From NCBI RefSeq assembly GCF_002929825.1, contig NZ_PJJN01000024.1, positions 19,451 to 83,450 of the forward strand: a stretch of 64,000 nucleotides of DNA. Reading direction: 5' to 3'. The DNA comes from Cryobacterium sp. Y29 (GTDB taxonomy: Bacteria; Actinomycetota; Actinomycetes; Actinomycetales; Microbacteriaceae). Made by a program: the position numbers and the translations under genes. Positions within the stretch are counted from its first letter, which is position 1. The number at the start of each line of letters is the position of its first letter. Below are positions 33,934 through 42,695 of this stretch, piece after piece. Below the pieces are notes generated by a model that saw only the letters and a list, made by a program, of their open reading frames with translations, was not told the origin of the DNA and did not search any database.

Positions 33934-34913
33934 GCTGCGGACTCCTTGTCGGTGTAGAGGTCGTCGAAGGCGACCGAAAGATCGGGGTAAGGACTCGCGT
34001 CCGAGAATGCAACAGCCGCGTCGACCTCGGCGAGCGCGGTTGCCTGGAGGCCATCGAGCTCATCGTCAGAGAATCCCTGAGATGCCAGATAGTGACGAAA
34101 GAGAACGATGGGATCTTTTTTCAACCACGCCTCGCGCTCACCTGCGTTTCGGTAGTCCGTGCCCAGCCTCAGCCCTTCGGAGTGTTCGTTGTACCGATAG
34201 GTCATGACCTCGACCAGTGTGGGACCGTCCCCGGCGCGCGCTCGTGCTACGGCTTCGGAGACCGCATCGTAGACAGCCAGAACATCTTGTCCTTCTTCAA
34301 CTCTGATTCCGGGCATCCCGAATCCAGCGGCACGTTCGGAAATGATGCCCGATGTTACGGTGTGTGCCGGAGTGCTCAGCGCGTACTGGTTGTTTTCGCA
34401 CAGAAAGATCATCGGGAGGTCCCACACGCCGGCCATGTTCATCGACTCGTAGAGGACACCCTGATTGGCGGCTCCATCGCCGAAGAAGGCGAGCGCTACT
34501 TTGCCGTTGTTCAGCACCTTCGACGACAGGGCTGCTCCATTGGCAATCGGGATGGACGACCCCACAATGCCGGACTCGCCAAGACTTCCCACCGCGAAGT
34601 CAGCGAGGTGCAGCGAGCCGCCCTTGCCTTTGCAGACGCCCGTCGCCTTGCCTACGAGTTCAGCCATGAGTGGGCCGAGCGGTGAACCTTTTCCGATGGG
34701 GTGCCCGTGGCTGCGGTGGTTTCCACTCATGTAATCACCGGCACCAAGAGCCATCGTGGCGCCGACAACCTGCGCTTCTTGCCCGATGCTGGTATGAACA
34801 GTGCCGGGAATGTGGCCTCGTTTCACCATCTTGGATGCGCGCTCATCGAACGCTCGGATTCTCAACATTCGCAGCTGCATTTCACGCAGGGTATCGCGTG
34901 CCAGTTCGGCCAT
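33930..34913 (-). CDS. 2-oxo-acid dehydrogenase E1 alpha subunit
   Basis: A 327-residue thiamine-diphosphate-dependent subunit. The cofactor motif is ALAFFGDGAANQGVLYESM, continuing to FLCENNQYALSTP. The stretch GNHRSHGHPIGKG and KGKGGSLHLADF is close to acetoin dehydrogenase alpha subunits. It is the first gene of a seven-gene operon running down to 27745: E1 alpha, E1 beta, lipoyl protein, glpD, glpK, aldolase, E2. A ribosome-binding site (AAGGCGG) precedes the ATG. A TGAATA motif lies 44 bases upstream. Confidence 0.92.
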   Translation of the reverse strand: MAELARDTLREMQLRMLRIRAFDERASKMVKRGHIPGTVHTSIGQEAQVVGATMALGAGDYMSGNHRSHGHPIGKGSPLGPLMAELVGKATGVCKGKGGSLHLADFAVGSLGESGIVGSSIPIANGAALSSKVLNNGKVALAFFGDGAANQGVLYESMNMAGVWDLPMIFLCENNQYALSTPAHTVTSGIISERAAGFGMPGIRVEEGQDVLAVYDAVSEAVARARAGDGPTLVEVMTYRYNEHSEGLRLGTDYRNAGEREAWLKKDPIVLFRHYLASQGFSDDELDGLQATALAEVDAAVAFSDASPYPDLSVAFDDLYTDKESAA

Positions 34914-34956
34914 TGGGAACCGCCTTTCTCTCGACGTCTTCGTCTGCGTTCACGAG

Positions 34957-34970
34957 TGCATATTCATTCG
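34957..34970 (-). promoter_or_regulatory. TGAATA motif before the E1 operon
   Basis: On the minus strand TGAATATGCA (34966-34957) lies 44 bases before E1 alpha, in the 74-base gap after the HAD gene. It shares the TGAATA-ATGCA pattern with the promoters at 42628 and 23138. It could be an operator, a core promoter, or both. Confidence 0.5.
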
Positions 34971-34987
34971 TGTTATGAAACACTATG

Positions 34988-35920
34988 CTACGCACTTCTG
35001 TGTCCCACTGCAAGCGATTTTGATGGGACATCAGACCAACCGAGTTGATCCCGTACGGCCGCCGGAATGACATGGTCCACTCGGTCAAGAATGTAGGTGG
35101 GCTGGTCCGCTGCAGCGGTGCGCGCCACCGAGTCGAGGTCGGCGTCTCCGGTGAGCACGAGCGCGGAGTCCATCCGGGCATCCACGGCCATTTTCACGTC
35201 CGTATAGAGCCGATCGCCCGTCATGAGGCATTGCTCAGGCCGTAGCCCCAGGGTTGCCATCACCGTTTCCAGCATGATCACGCTGGGCTTACCGGCGTTG
35301 GCGACGCAGGACACGCCGGTGCACGCCTCGATCGCCGCGACAATCGCCGCCGCGTCAGGTTCACCGCGGCCACCAGGAAACGGGCAATAGCGATCCAGGT
35401 TGGTCGCCACAAGGATCGCATCCCGCTTCCACAATGCGTCGAATGCGATCTGAAGCTTGGAATAGTCGAACCCTCGGTCGTAGCTCGCCAAGACGATGTC
35501 TATCTCATCGGGGTTCGACGACGTAGGGATTCCCGCATCCCGCAGCGCCGTGATCAGCGGTTGTTCAGCAATCGGGTAGACCGTCTTACCGGGGTGTTCA
35601 CGCCTGAGCCAGGCGACCATGCTCACCACTGAGTTGACAACCTCCTCGGGCGCGACCTGAATGCCGAGTTTCGTGAGTTTGGATACGTACATTGCCCGGT
35701 CGAGCGTTGGGTTGTTCGAGAGAAACACCACCCGACGTTTCGTCTCGCGAAGGTGAGTAAGGAGCTGGAGCGCTCCGGGAAGAAGCTCCTCGCCCAGATA
35801 AATGGTGCCGTCCAGGTCGAACAGGTAGGCGTCGTAGACCCGTTCGGGCAGCGCCCGCGGTGCGTCGTCATCCGTCCGCGCCGCGGGCAAGCTCAGGCTG
35901 GTCGCCGTCGTTTCACTCAC
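34988..35920 (-). CDS. HAD-IIA phosphatase, glycerolphosphate-phosphatase-like
   Basis: A 310-residue HAD hydrolase of subclass IIA (NagD-like). The four motifs are visible: AYLFDLDGTIYLGEE (nucleophile Asp), VVFLSNNPT, the Lys in NAGKPSVIM, and LMTGDRLYTDVKMA. It belongs to the same family as the HAD protein encoded at 60591-61619, whose mycobacterial counterpart dephosphorylates glycerol 3-phosphate. Its gene is fused by 4-base overlap to an FGGY kinase gene. Its probable role is to remove phosphate from a small polyol or glycerol phosphate in this pathway. Confidence 0.85.
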   Translation of the reverse strand: MSETTATSLSLPAARTDDDAPRALPERVYDAYLFDLDGTIYLGEELLPGALQLLTHLRETKRRVVFLSNNPTLDRAMYVSKLTKLGIQVAPEEVVNSVVSMVAWLRREHPGKTVYPIAEQPLITALRDAGIPTSSNPDEIDIVLASYDRGFDYSKLQIAFDALWKRDAILVATNLDRYCPFPGGRGEPDAAAIVAAIEACTGVSCVANAGKPSVIMLETVMATLGLRPEQCLMTGDRLYTDVKMAVDARMDSALVLTGDADLDSVARTAAADQPTYILDRVDHVIPAAVRDQLGWSDVPSKSLAVGHRSA

Positions 35921-37422
35921 GCCATCACTTCGATCCGGTCGTGGAAGAAGGAACGGAACGCGGGGTAGATCGCTGCATATCGGCGGTAGAGCGCTTCGTA
36001 GTCGTCGGCTGCTTTCGGGTCGGGTTCATATCGGAACTCGGTGGCACTCATGGCCTCGGCGGCGTGGCGGATGCTGGGAAAAAGTCCCGCCCCAAAGGCC
36101 GCGAGCATGCCAGCGCCCAGACAGGTAGTTTCCCTCTGGCGCGACAATACAACGGGCCGGCGCAGAACATCCGCGATTATCTGACACCAAAGCGGGCATT
36201 GCGAGCCGCCTCCCATAGCAACGAACTCTTCCACGGTGTCCCCCGTTGCTTGCTCAACCTGGTCTTGACTTAGCCGCAGTTCGAAGGCAACGCCCTCCAG
36301 TACTGCGCGGTAAATGTGGGCGCGACGGTGCACGCCCTGGAGACCCACCATGATGCCGCGGGCCTCATGGTCCCAGTACGGCGTGAGCGCTCCGTTCCAG
36401 TAGGGAACGACATACAGGCCGTCACTGCCGCGAGGCACGACCGCCGCTTCGGACTCGAGGGTCACCTCAACCCCGCCGCGAAACTCCTCCGAGCAATGAG
36501 TGAACGTATCGATGAACCAGGAGACCATGTACGTGCCCGCCCCCACGAAGGTCTCGTACGCGAAGCTGCCCGGAATCGTACCCAGCATCGCTCGATACGC
36601 CCTGTCGGGCTGGTAATGAGAGGAATACGTTCCAGAGATCAGGCCGGTACCGATATTGAGGTACGCCCGCCCCGGCGCCGCGACCCCCGCGCCGAGGCCG
36701 GCGCACTGTCCGTCACCGGCTCCCGCAACGATGAGCGTGCCAGGGCGCAGACCGAGAAGTTCGGCGGCATCGACGGTGAGACCTCCGATGACGTCTCCAG
36801 GAAAGTGCAGGGTCGACAGTTGAGAGCGGTCGAGACCGAGGTGCGTCAGGACGGCCGGGTCGTAGTCGCCGGTTCGAATGTCGACGAGGCCGGTGGGGTC
36901 CATACTTGCCGTCGAGGTCGCCCAGAGGTCGGTCATACAGTGCACCAGATGGCCATGCACCTCCACGACGTGCGCCGTACGACGCAAATTCTCGGGTTCA
37001 TGCTCGGCCATCCAGAGCAATTTATAGTACGAAACGGTTGTGTTCGGTGGTTTACCGGTGCGGTCGTGTACATCGGCCGAACCAAACCGGTCCACTTGCT
37101 CGCCGGCCCTGGAATCGAGCCACAGCATCGCGGGTCGCACGGCTTCGCCGTCGTCGTCGAGGCACACGAAACTCTCGCGCTGGTGGGTCACGGATAGGGA
37201 AACAACCCGCCTGACGTCGAGGCCCGCGACGGCGCTGCGCACCGCGCTTTGCATAGCTGTCCACCATTGGCGCGGATCTTGTTCGCCGCGCCCCGGCGCG
37301 GGGATACTCAAGTCAAGTTCGGCCCGCCCACTGGCAACCTCGGTGCCATCCGCGTTCCAGACACTCGCTTTCGCGCCGGTGGTTGAGCAGTCCACCGCAA
37401 TGACCACGCGATCATCGCTCAT
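35917..37422 (-). CDS. FGGY-family sugar/polyol kinase
   Basis: A 501-residue carbohydrate kinase. The N-terminal ATPase motif is VIAVDCSTTGAKASVW, then SVTHQRESFVCLDDDG, with LWLDSRAGEQVDRFG in the substrate site. The second half has IVAGAGDGQCAGLGAG, YLNIGTGLISG and FVAMGGGSQCPLWCQIIAD. It is nearer to xylulokinase and related polyol kinases than to glycerol kinase. It would phosphorylate the imported compound right after uptake. It overlaps neighbours on both sides by 4 bases. Confidence 0.88.
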   Translation of the reverse strand: MSDDRVVIAVDCSTTGAKASVWNADGTEVASGRAELDLSIPAPGRGEQDPRQWWTAMQSAVRSAVAGLDVRRVVSLSVTHQRESFVCLDDDGEAVRPAMLWLDSRAGEQVDRFGSADVHDRTGKPPNTTVSYYKLLWMAEHEPENLRRTAHVVEVHGHLVHCMTDLWATSTASMDPTGLVDIRTGDYDPAVLTHLGLDRSQLSTLHFPGDVIGGLTVDAAELLGLRPGTLIVAGAGDGQCAGLGAGVAAPGRAYLNIGTGLISGTYSSHYQPDRAYRAMLGTIPGSFAYETFVGAGTYMVSWFIDTFTHCSEEFRGGVEVTLESEAAVVPRGSDGLYVVPYWNGALTPYWDHEARGIMVGLQGVHRRAHIYRAVLEGVAFELRLSQDQVEQATGDTVEEFVAMGGGSQCPLWCQIIADVLRRPVVLSRQRETTCLGAGMLAAFGAGLFPSIRHAAEAMSATEFRYEPDPKAADDYEALYRRYAAIYPAFRSFFHDRIEVMA

Positions 37423-38861
37423 GACGTCGGCTCACTCTCCGCCTGAAAGGCCTGCTCAATCACCGCGTCCACGTCGGCCGGCGTCCACGAGCCAAGGAGG
37501 AAGAGCAGGTCGATGACCGTGAAGCGGTCGCGCATGAAAAGGCAATTCGCGACAGCCCACCGCCAGATGTCCGGGGTGACCCATTCGACAAGGTCACCCG
37601 GCGTTGTGGGTGACCCCGCAGCAAGCAGACCGGCAGACAACGACGCGGGCGTGGGGACCGTGGCAGCAATCGCGACGCCATCCGAGACCGCGTTGGCGAC
37701 GAGGCCCTTCATGCGCTCCGGGTCGGCGTTCCACGCTTTGATCTTGCGGGCGTAATCGGACCAGCATTCTTCACCGCGACCGCCGGTCTCGTCGCATACA
37801 TCGAACGCTTGCTTCACCTGCTGTTCGAGGTCGCTCGCAGCGGGGAAACGTACTGTGAACTCACCCTCGGCCACTCGGCGGCGCAAGAGGTCCCACGCTG
37901 CGGACGCAACCTGAGTTGCAACGCCAACCTGCGCTCCGTGGAGGCCGGTCGGCAAATTGTGGGCGGCGGCATACATGTCGAGCATGTGCGAAACGACGTG
38001 CTCAACGCCGGAGAGGCAGGCCGTAGTACCCGCAATCCCTGTGCCCATTCCACGAATGGCGAGCATCCGGGTGAGGTCAAGCACGGCTCCCGGTGCACCC
38101 TCGGCGAGGCCGTCTGCCCAGGTGGCGGGGTCGCCAGCGAACTCGAGCAGAAAATCCCTCGGGGTCAGCCGAAAACTGTTGTCGAAGCCCAGGCGGTTGG
38201 CGAGTTCCCAGTCGGCGGGAGCGGTGTAGAGCGACAGCACCTCACCAAAACCGGCAGTGTTCATGGCAACGGGTGCGTCTGCGATTGTCGTGGTGTCGGC
38301 GAGCACGACGTCGGGCCACCGGGATGGGATAGTGCGCTTCACCCCATTGCGCAGGACCACCGAGACGTTGTCGGTAAAGCCGTCGACGGATGCTGCGGTT
38401 TGCACGATCACGAGCGGGATTCCACCCAGGCGGTCGGTGGCCACTTTCCCGATGTCGGAAATAGTACCGCTACCGATCGCGACGGCGCAGTCATACCCTT
38501 TGATAGCAGCCGTCGCAGTTTCGAGCGCGTCTTCGTCTGCGTGCAGCTGTCCCCCGTGGCCGAGCACGACAATCTCGATCGCGAACGCTTCGGCAAGGAG
38601 CTCGCACAGTTGCTGCTTCAGGTCACGGCCGTCGCGCAGGATGGCCGTCTCATCGACCAGCACTGCGACTCGACGCGTTCCTGTCGGTCCGTCGGCTACC
38701 AGGCTTTTCACCGCTGGGACTAAATCGAAGCTTGCTTGGGGCGAGATCACGAGTGCCCGGATACTGAGCGGAACCAGGTCGACCGCGTCGGCTGTAGAGG
38801 CGATGACCGCGCGGATCGCGTCGAGGTCGGTGGGATCGGTGATTGAGGCGAATGTACTCAT
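37419..38861 (-). CDS. Glycerol-1-phosphate dehydrogenase-like (AraM/EgsA family)
   Basis: A 480-residue NAD(P)- and metal-dependent dehydrogenase of the iron-type alcohol dehydrogenase superfamily. The nucleotide loop is CAVAIGSGTISDIGKVAT, followed by IPLVIVQTAASVDGF. Metal ligands are likely in SGVEHVVSHMLDM and LPTGLHGAQVGVAT. AraM/EgsA enzymes interconvert sn-glycerol 1-phosphate and dihydroxyacetone phosphate. It is longer than the archaeal enzyme by a C-terminal part of about 100 residues. Placed between a permease and a kinase, it most likely oxidises the phosphorylated or free polyol. The exact substrate is open. Confidence 0.82.
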   Translation of the reverse strand: MSTFASITDPTDLDAIRAVIASTADAVDLVPLSIRALVISPQASFDLVPAVKSLVADGPTGTRRVAVLVDETAILRDGRDLKQQLCELLAEAFAIEIVVLGHGGQLHADEDALETATAAIKGYDCAVAIGSGTISDIGKVATDRLGGIPLVIVQTAASVDGFTDNVSVVLRNGVKRTIPSRWPDVVLADTTTIADAPVAMNTAGFGEVLSLYTAPADWELANRLGFDNSFRLTPRDFLLEFAGDPATWADGLAEGAPGAVLDLTRMLAIRGMGTGIAGTTACLSGVEHVVSHMLDMYAAAHNLPTGLHGAQVGVATQVASAAWDLLRRRVAEGEFTVRFPAASDLEQQVKQAFDVCDETGGRGEECWSDYARKIKAWNADPERMKGLVANAVSDGVAIAATVPTPASLSAGLLAAGSPTTPGDLVEWVTPDIWRWAVANCLFMRDRFTVIDLLFLLGSWTPADVDAVIEQAFQAESEPTS

Positions 38862-39895
38862 GTGTGCCTTCTGCTCGACTTTCGGTCAGTGAGTACCGCG
38901 GCGGCGATAACGGCGCCAATAACCACGGGCTGGAGATTGGCGGAGACGTTCAGAAGCGACATTCCGTTATTCAGGACTCCGATGATGAGGAGTCCGACGA
39001 ACGTGCCAAGGAGGCTGCCCGACCCTCCAGAGAGGCTGGCACCGCCGATGACCACTACGGCGATAACGTTCAGAAGGTCGGCAGCGCCAGCGGTGGGCTG
39101 AGCGGAGTCGAGTCGTGATGTGACCAGGAGGCCTGCTACTGCCGCTAGTAATCCGGCGATGGTATAGACCAAGATTTTGGCGCGGCGCACGGGAAGTCCG
39201 GAAAGTCGAGCCACCTCCTCATTTCCGCCGATCGCATAGAGCGCACGGCCCGACGGCCGGAACTTGAGCCAGAATGCCGCAATAGCGAATATCGCGACGA
39301 GAATAACGCCCTCGATAGGGATGCCGAGAATGCTCGTAGCTGTGATCGCAATGAACCAGTCGGGGAACCCCGTGATTGGGTTGCCATTCGTGATGAACAA
39401 CGCGAGGCCAGCCGCTGCGGACATAGTTGCCAGCGTTGCGATGAACGGTTGCAGTTTGCCGTAGGCGGTCAGGATGCCGTTGATGAGGCCGACGAGGGCG
39501 CCCACGATAAGGCCCGCGAGGAGCGCGACTTCGAAAGGCCAACCGGCCATTTTGTACATTGCGGCCATGGACATCGAGCTGAGCGCCAGCACGGAGCCAA
39601 CGGAAAGGTCGATACCTCCCAGGAGGATGATCAGTAGCGCTCCGACTGACATGACGCCGACAGCTGAAACCTGGCTCAGGATATTGAGCAAGTTGCGAGG
39701 GGTCAGGAAGTACGGGGATAGGAATGAGAGTGCGACGAATATCACGATCAGGCCGATCAGGGGACCGGGAATCTGGCTCATTATTCGCCGAAACCGGCTC
39801 GTGTTGACGGATGCAGCAGACGTAGGCGCGACCTCGCCGTGGGCGGGAGAAGAGTCTGGCCGAGGCGGCGTCATGTTGCGGTCGATTATGGCCAT
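38858..39895 (-). CDS. Ribose-type ABC transporter permease
   Basis: A 345-residue RbsC-family permease. A 35-residue cytoplasmic lead is followed by about eight to ten hydrophobic segments. Marks are MSVGALLIILLGGIDLSVGS and VVVIGGASLSGGSGS. It is the only permease in this importer, so the channel is presumably a homodimer. It starts 3 bases after the ATPase stop and overlaps the dehydrogenase gene by 4 bases. Confidence 0.92.
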   Translation of the reverse strand: MAIIDRNMTPPRPDSSPAHGEVAPTSAASVNTSRFRRIMSQIPGPLIGLIVIFVALSFLSPYFLTPRNLLNILSQVSAVGVMSVGALLIILLGGIDLSVGSVLALSSMSMAAMYKMAGWPFEVALLAGLIVGALVGLINGILTAYGKLQPFIATLATMSAAAGLALFITNGNPITGFPDWFIAITATSILGIPIEGVILVAIFAIAAFWLKFRPSGRALYAIGGNEEVARLSGLPVRRAKILVYTIAGLLAAVAGLLVTSRLDSAQPTAGAADLLNVIAVVVIGGASLSGGSGSLLGTFVGLLIIGVLNNGMSLLNVSANLQPVVIGAVIAAAVLTDRKSSRRHT

Positions 39896-39898
39896 GGT

Positions 39899-41509
39899 TC
39901 AGTTCTCCTGCGTTCTGATCGTCGTTTGATACTCTGCTTCGCCGTCGATCGGCGACTCCAGTGGGGATTCTTTTGGGACGTTGCTGAGCGCGAGGGCCAT
40001 GACGGCTTCCGGTGTCGCGTCGGCGCGATCGAGAATCGCCCGCTGGAGGCCACCGGACATCACGAGCACGCGGTGTGACAGGCCGAGTACCTCTTCGAGT
40101 TCTGATGAAACGACGATGACGCCGACGCCGGTTTCGGCTAGGGCTCTGATGGTCTCGTAGATCGTCATCTTCGCTCCGACGTCGACCCCCCTGGTGGGCT
40201 CGTCGAGGATGAGTATTTTGGGCTCGTTCACCAGCCACTTCGCCAGCAGGACCTTCTGCTGGTTTCCGCCCGAGAGAGAGCCCACGGGAATGTCGAGCCG
40301 TCCGCGGATGTCCAGGAAGTCGCGCAGCTTGTTCGCGGTGGACGTCACCTTCTTCTTGGTGATAATTCCGGCTGAACTCAGCTCTTTCTCCCACGGAAGG
40401 GTGATGTTTTCGGCACCGGTTCGGTCCAGGTTGAGTCCTTGGCCCTTCCGGTCCTCGGGAACCATCGCGATCCCAGCGTCGATTCCCGACCGTGGGTTTC
40501 TGATCTGAACGACCTCGCCGTGCACCTTGATTTCCCCGGCGTCGGCTTGATCCGCCCCGGCGATGGTTCGCACAACCTCGGTTCGGCCGGCTCCCACGAG
40601 TCCAGCGAAACCGAATATTTCGCCCCGGTGAACATCGAAGTCGATGCCCGCAAATACTCCAGCTTTGCTCAATCCTGTGACGGAAAGTGCAACCTCGCTG
40701 GTAGCGGGCTTGGGCGCCCGGTGGGAAAAAACGAAGTCACGACCGACCATCGCCTTGACCATTTCGTCTTTCGTGATCTCACTTGCCGGCCAATTTCCTA
40801 CCAATGCGCCGTCCCTGAGACACACGATCGTATCCGCGACTTCTTTGATCTCTTCCAAGCGATGGGAAATGTACACGATTCCAACACCACGTTGTCTCAA
40901 CGCTGCGATCTGGGCGAAAACATGTTGCGTTTCGGCCTGTCCGAGTGAGGCCGATGGCTCATCGAAAATGATGTATTTCGGTTCGCGGGAGAGGGCGCGT
41001 GCGATCTCGATTTCCTGCTGCGCCGCAATGGAAAGTCCGGCAACGGGGCGGCGTGGGTCAGTCTGTGAACCGACGAGCTCGAGGTATTCCCTCGCCTCGT
41101 CATTGATGCGATTGCGATCGATCACTCCTCGACGACGAGGCAGCCTCCCGATAAAGATGTTTTCCGCTACCGACAGCTCCGGAACCATACGAATCTCTTG
41201 GTGAATAAGCGCGACGCCATTTTTTAATGCGTCTGAAGGCCGAGCTGGTTCGTAAGGGATGCCGTCAATGGTCATCGACCCGCCGTTGGCTTCAACTATG
41301 CCCGCGATAATCGACGACGTTGTCGACTTTCCGGCCCCGTTCTCGCCGATGAGTCCAATGACGTTTCCGGGCCGGAGCGTAATGTCAACGTCCTTGAGTA
41401 CGGGAACTCCCCAGTAGCTTTTGGAAAGCCCCGTGCAAATGAGACCCGCAGAATCTCCGTCTGCCTGGCCGTCGTGAGTTGTGTGTGCGAGTGTCTGTAC
41501 CACTGTCAT
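39899..41509 (-). CDS. Ribose-type ABC transporter ATP-binding protein (two ATPase domains)
   Basis: A 536-residue RbsA/MglA-like double ATPase. Domain 1 has Walker A GLIGENGAGKSTTS, signature LSIAAQQEIEIARAL and Walker B IIFDEPSASLG. Domain 2 has the R-type Walker A GLVGAGRTEVV, signature LSGGNQQKVLLAKWL and intact Walker B ILILDEPTRGVD. It energises the permease encoded next to it. A 78-base gap holding a hairpin separates it from the binding-protein gene. Confidence 0.94.
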   Translation of the reverse strand: MTVVQTLAHTTHDGQADGDSAGLICTGLSKSYWGVPVLKDVDITLRPGNVIGLIGENGAGKSTTSSIIAGIVEANGGSMTIDGIPYEPARPSDALKNGVALIHQEIRMVPELSVAENIFIGRLPRRRGVIDRNRINDEAREYLELVGSQTDPRRPVAGLSIAAQQEIEIARALSREPKYIIFDEPSASLGQAETQHVFAQIAALRQRGVGIVYISHRLEEIKEVADTIVCLRDGALVGNWPASEITKDEMVKAMVGRDFVFSHRAPKPATSEVALSVTGLSKAGVFAGIDFDVHRGEIFGFAGLVGAGRTEVVRTIAGADQADAGEIKVHGEVVQIRNPRSGIDAGIAMVPEDRKGQGLNLDRTGAENITLPWEKELSSAGIITKKKVTSTANKLRDFLDIRGRLDIPVGSLSGGNQQKVLLAKWLVNEPKILILDEPTRGVDVGAKMTIYETIRALAETGVGVIVVSSELEEVLGLSHRVLVMSGGLQRAILDRADATPEAVMALALSNVPKESPLESPIDGEAEYQTTIRTQEN

Positions 41510-41533
41510 CCATTCATTGCGATCGCAATAGAA

Positions 41534-41576
41534 CCGGTGGAAGACGGTCCAACGCGGTTACCACGTCTCCCACCGG
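41534..41576. promoter_or_regulatory. Intercistronic hairpin, second ribose-type importer
   Basis: Arms 41534-41546 and 41564-41576 pair at 12 of 13 positions with a 17-base loop, in the gap between the binding-protein stop and the ATPase start. The position mirrors the hairpin at 21883-21923 in the first importer operon and probably sets subunit ratios. Confidence 0.6.
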
Positions 41577-41587
41577 CAGCTGTTCGA

Positions 41588-42595
41588 TTACTTGAAGTCA
41601 GGACCGTAGAACTTCGCGGGATCGTTGTCAGCGACGTTCTCACCGGTGACGAGCACCGTGTCCTGGTACTGGAGTTTGGGAATGTCGCCGCCGTTTCCCT
41701 CGGCAATCTTCACCGCGTCCTGGACCGATAGTTGCCCCATAAGGTACGGCTGCTGCGCCATCGTGGCCTGGGTGAGTCCGTCTGCGACCGCCGTGAACAT
41801 CGTCGGGAATCCGTCGATACCGACGAAGACCAAGCCGGTGCGGCCTTCCTGCTGCGCCGCCTTAGCTGCGCCCAGGGCCATGGCGTCACTTTCGCCGAAA
41901 ATTGCCTTCAAGTTGGGATTTGCCGTCAGGATATTCTGCGCCGCGGTGAATGCCTTGGTCTCGTCCCAACCGGCTGATTCCTGAGCGACGACTTTCACGT
42001 CGGGATAGTTCGCCAGTGCGTTTGCGCAGCCTTCGCTGCGCTGCAACTCCGCGGTCGAGCCGAGCGGGCCTTGGAGGATCGCTATGTCGCCGGCGCCACC
42101 GAACTGGTCAAACATCCAGGTGCACAGCTTCTCGGCTGCCGCGACACTGTCCGTCGCGATGTAGGTCGCAAGTTTGCCGTTGCCAGACTCAGGCTTTTGG
42201 TCGACGGCAACGATCGGAATACCGGCGTCATTGGCCAGCTTGACGCCGGCTGCTGCTGACGTCGCGTCCTGGGCGATGAAAATGATCACATCGACCTGCT
42301 GGGTGATCAAATCCTGAACCTGGTTGACCTGCTGACCGGAATTGTTATTGGCGGAGAGCGTGACGAGCTTATAACCGGCCTCGTCTGCAGCCTGCTCCAT
42401 CCCGTCAACGGCCGCGACGTAAAACAGCGACTTTTGGTCCGCGACTGCAATACCAATCGTTTTGCCATTCTCGTTGCCGTTCCCGGAAGCGCCTGTCGGG
42501 GAGACAGTGGGGCTGCAGCCGGTAAAGAGCAGAGCGGCCGATAAAGCGGCTGCGGTCGCGAACATATGTTTTGGTCGAATTTTAATGCTCTGCAT
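41588..42595 (-). CDS. Ribose-type substrate-binding lipoprotein
   Basis: A 335-residue RbsB-like receptor. It has a signal peptide and lipobox LLFTGCSPT. The first strand is IGIAVADQKSLFYVAAVDGM, followed by DVIIFIAQDATSAAAGVKLA, DAGIPIVAVDQKPESGNG and GLVFVGIDGFPTMF. It is the first gene of the operon importer, dehydrogenase, kinase, phosphatase (42595 to 34988). A good ribosome-binding site (AAAGGAGAA) precedes the ATG. A TGAATA motif lies 33-47 bases upstream. Confidence 0.93.
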   Translation of the reverse strand: MQSIKIRPKHMFATAAALSAALLFTGCSPTVSPTGASGNGNENGKTIGIAVADQKSLFYVAAVDGMEQAADEAGYKLVTLSANNNSGQQVNQVQDLITQQVDVIIFIAQDATSAAAGVKLANDAGIPIVAVDQKPESGNGKLATYIATDSVAAAEKLCTWMFDQFGGAGDIAILQGPLGSTAELQRSEGCANALANYPDVKVVAQESAGWDETKAFTAAQNILTANPNLKAIFGESDAMALGAAKAAQQEGRTGLVFVGIDGFPTMFTAVADGLTQATMAQQPYLMGQLSVQDAVKIAEGNGGDIPKLQYQDTVLVTGENVADNDPAKFYGPDFK

Positions 42596-42627
42596 GCGTT
42601 TCTCCTTTGAAACTGTTCACGGCTTGT

Positions 42628-42642
42628 TGCATATTTATTCAT
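42628..42642 (-). promoter_or_regulatory. TGAATA motif before the second ribose-type importer operon
   Basis: On the minus strand ATGAATAAATATGCA occupies 42642-42628. It is nearly identical to the motif at 23138 (TGAATAAAAATGCA) and related to 34957. The position relative to the start codon is similar in all three. Confidence 0.55.
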
Positions 42643-42695
42643 AAGATGATCGACCATTCGGTCTTGGTCGAGTCTGACACGCCCCCAAAGGTCTG

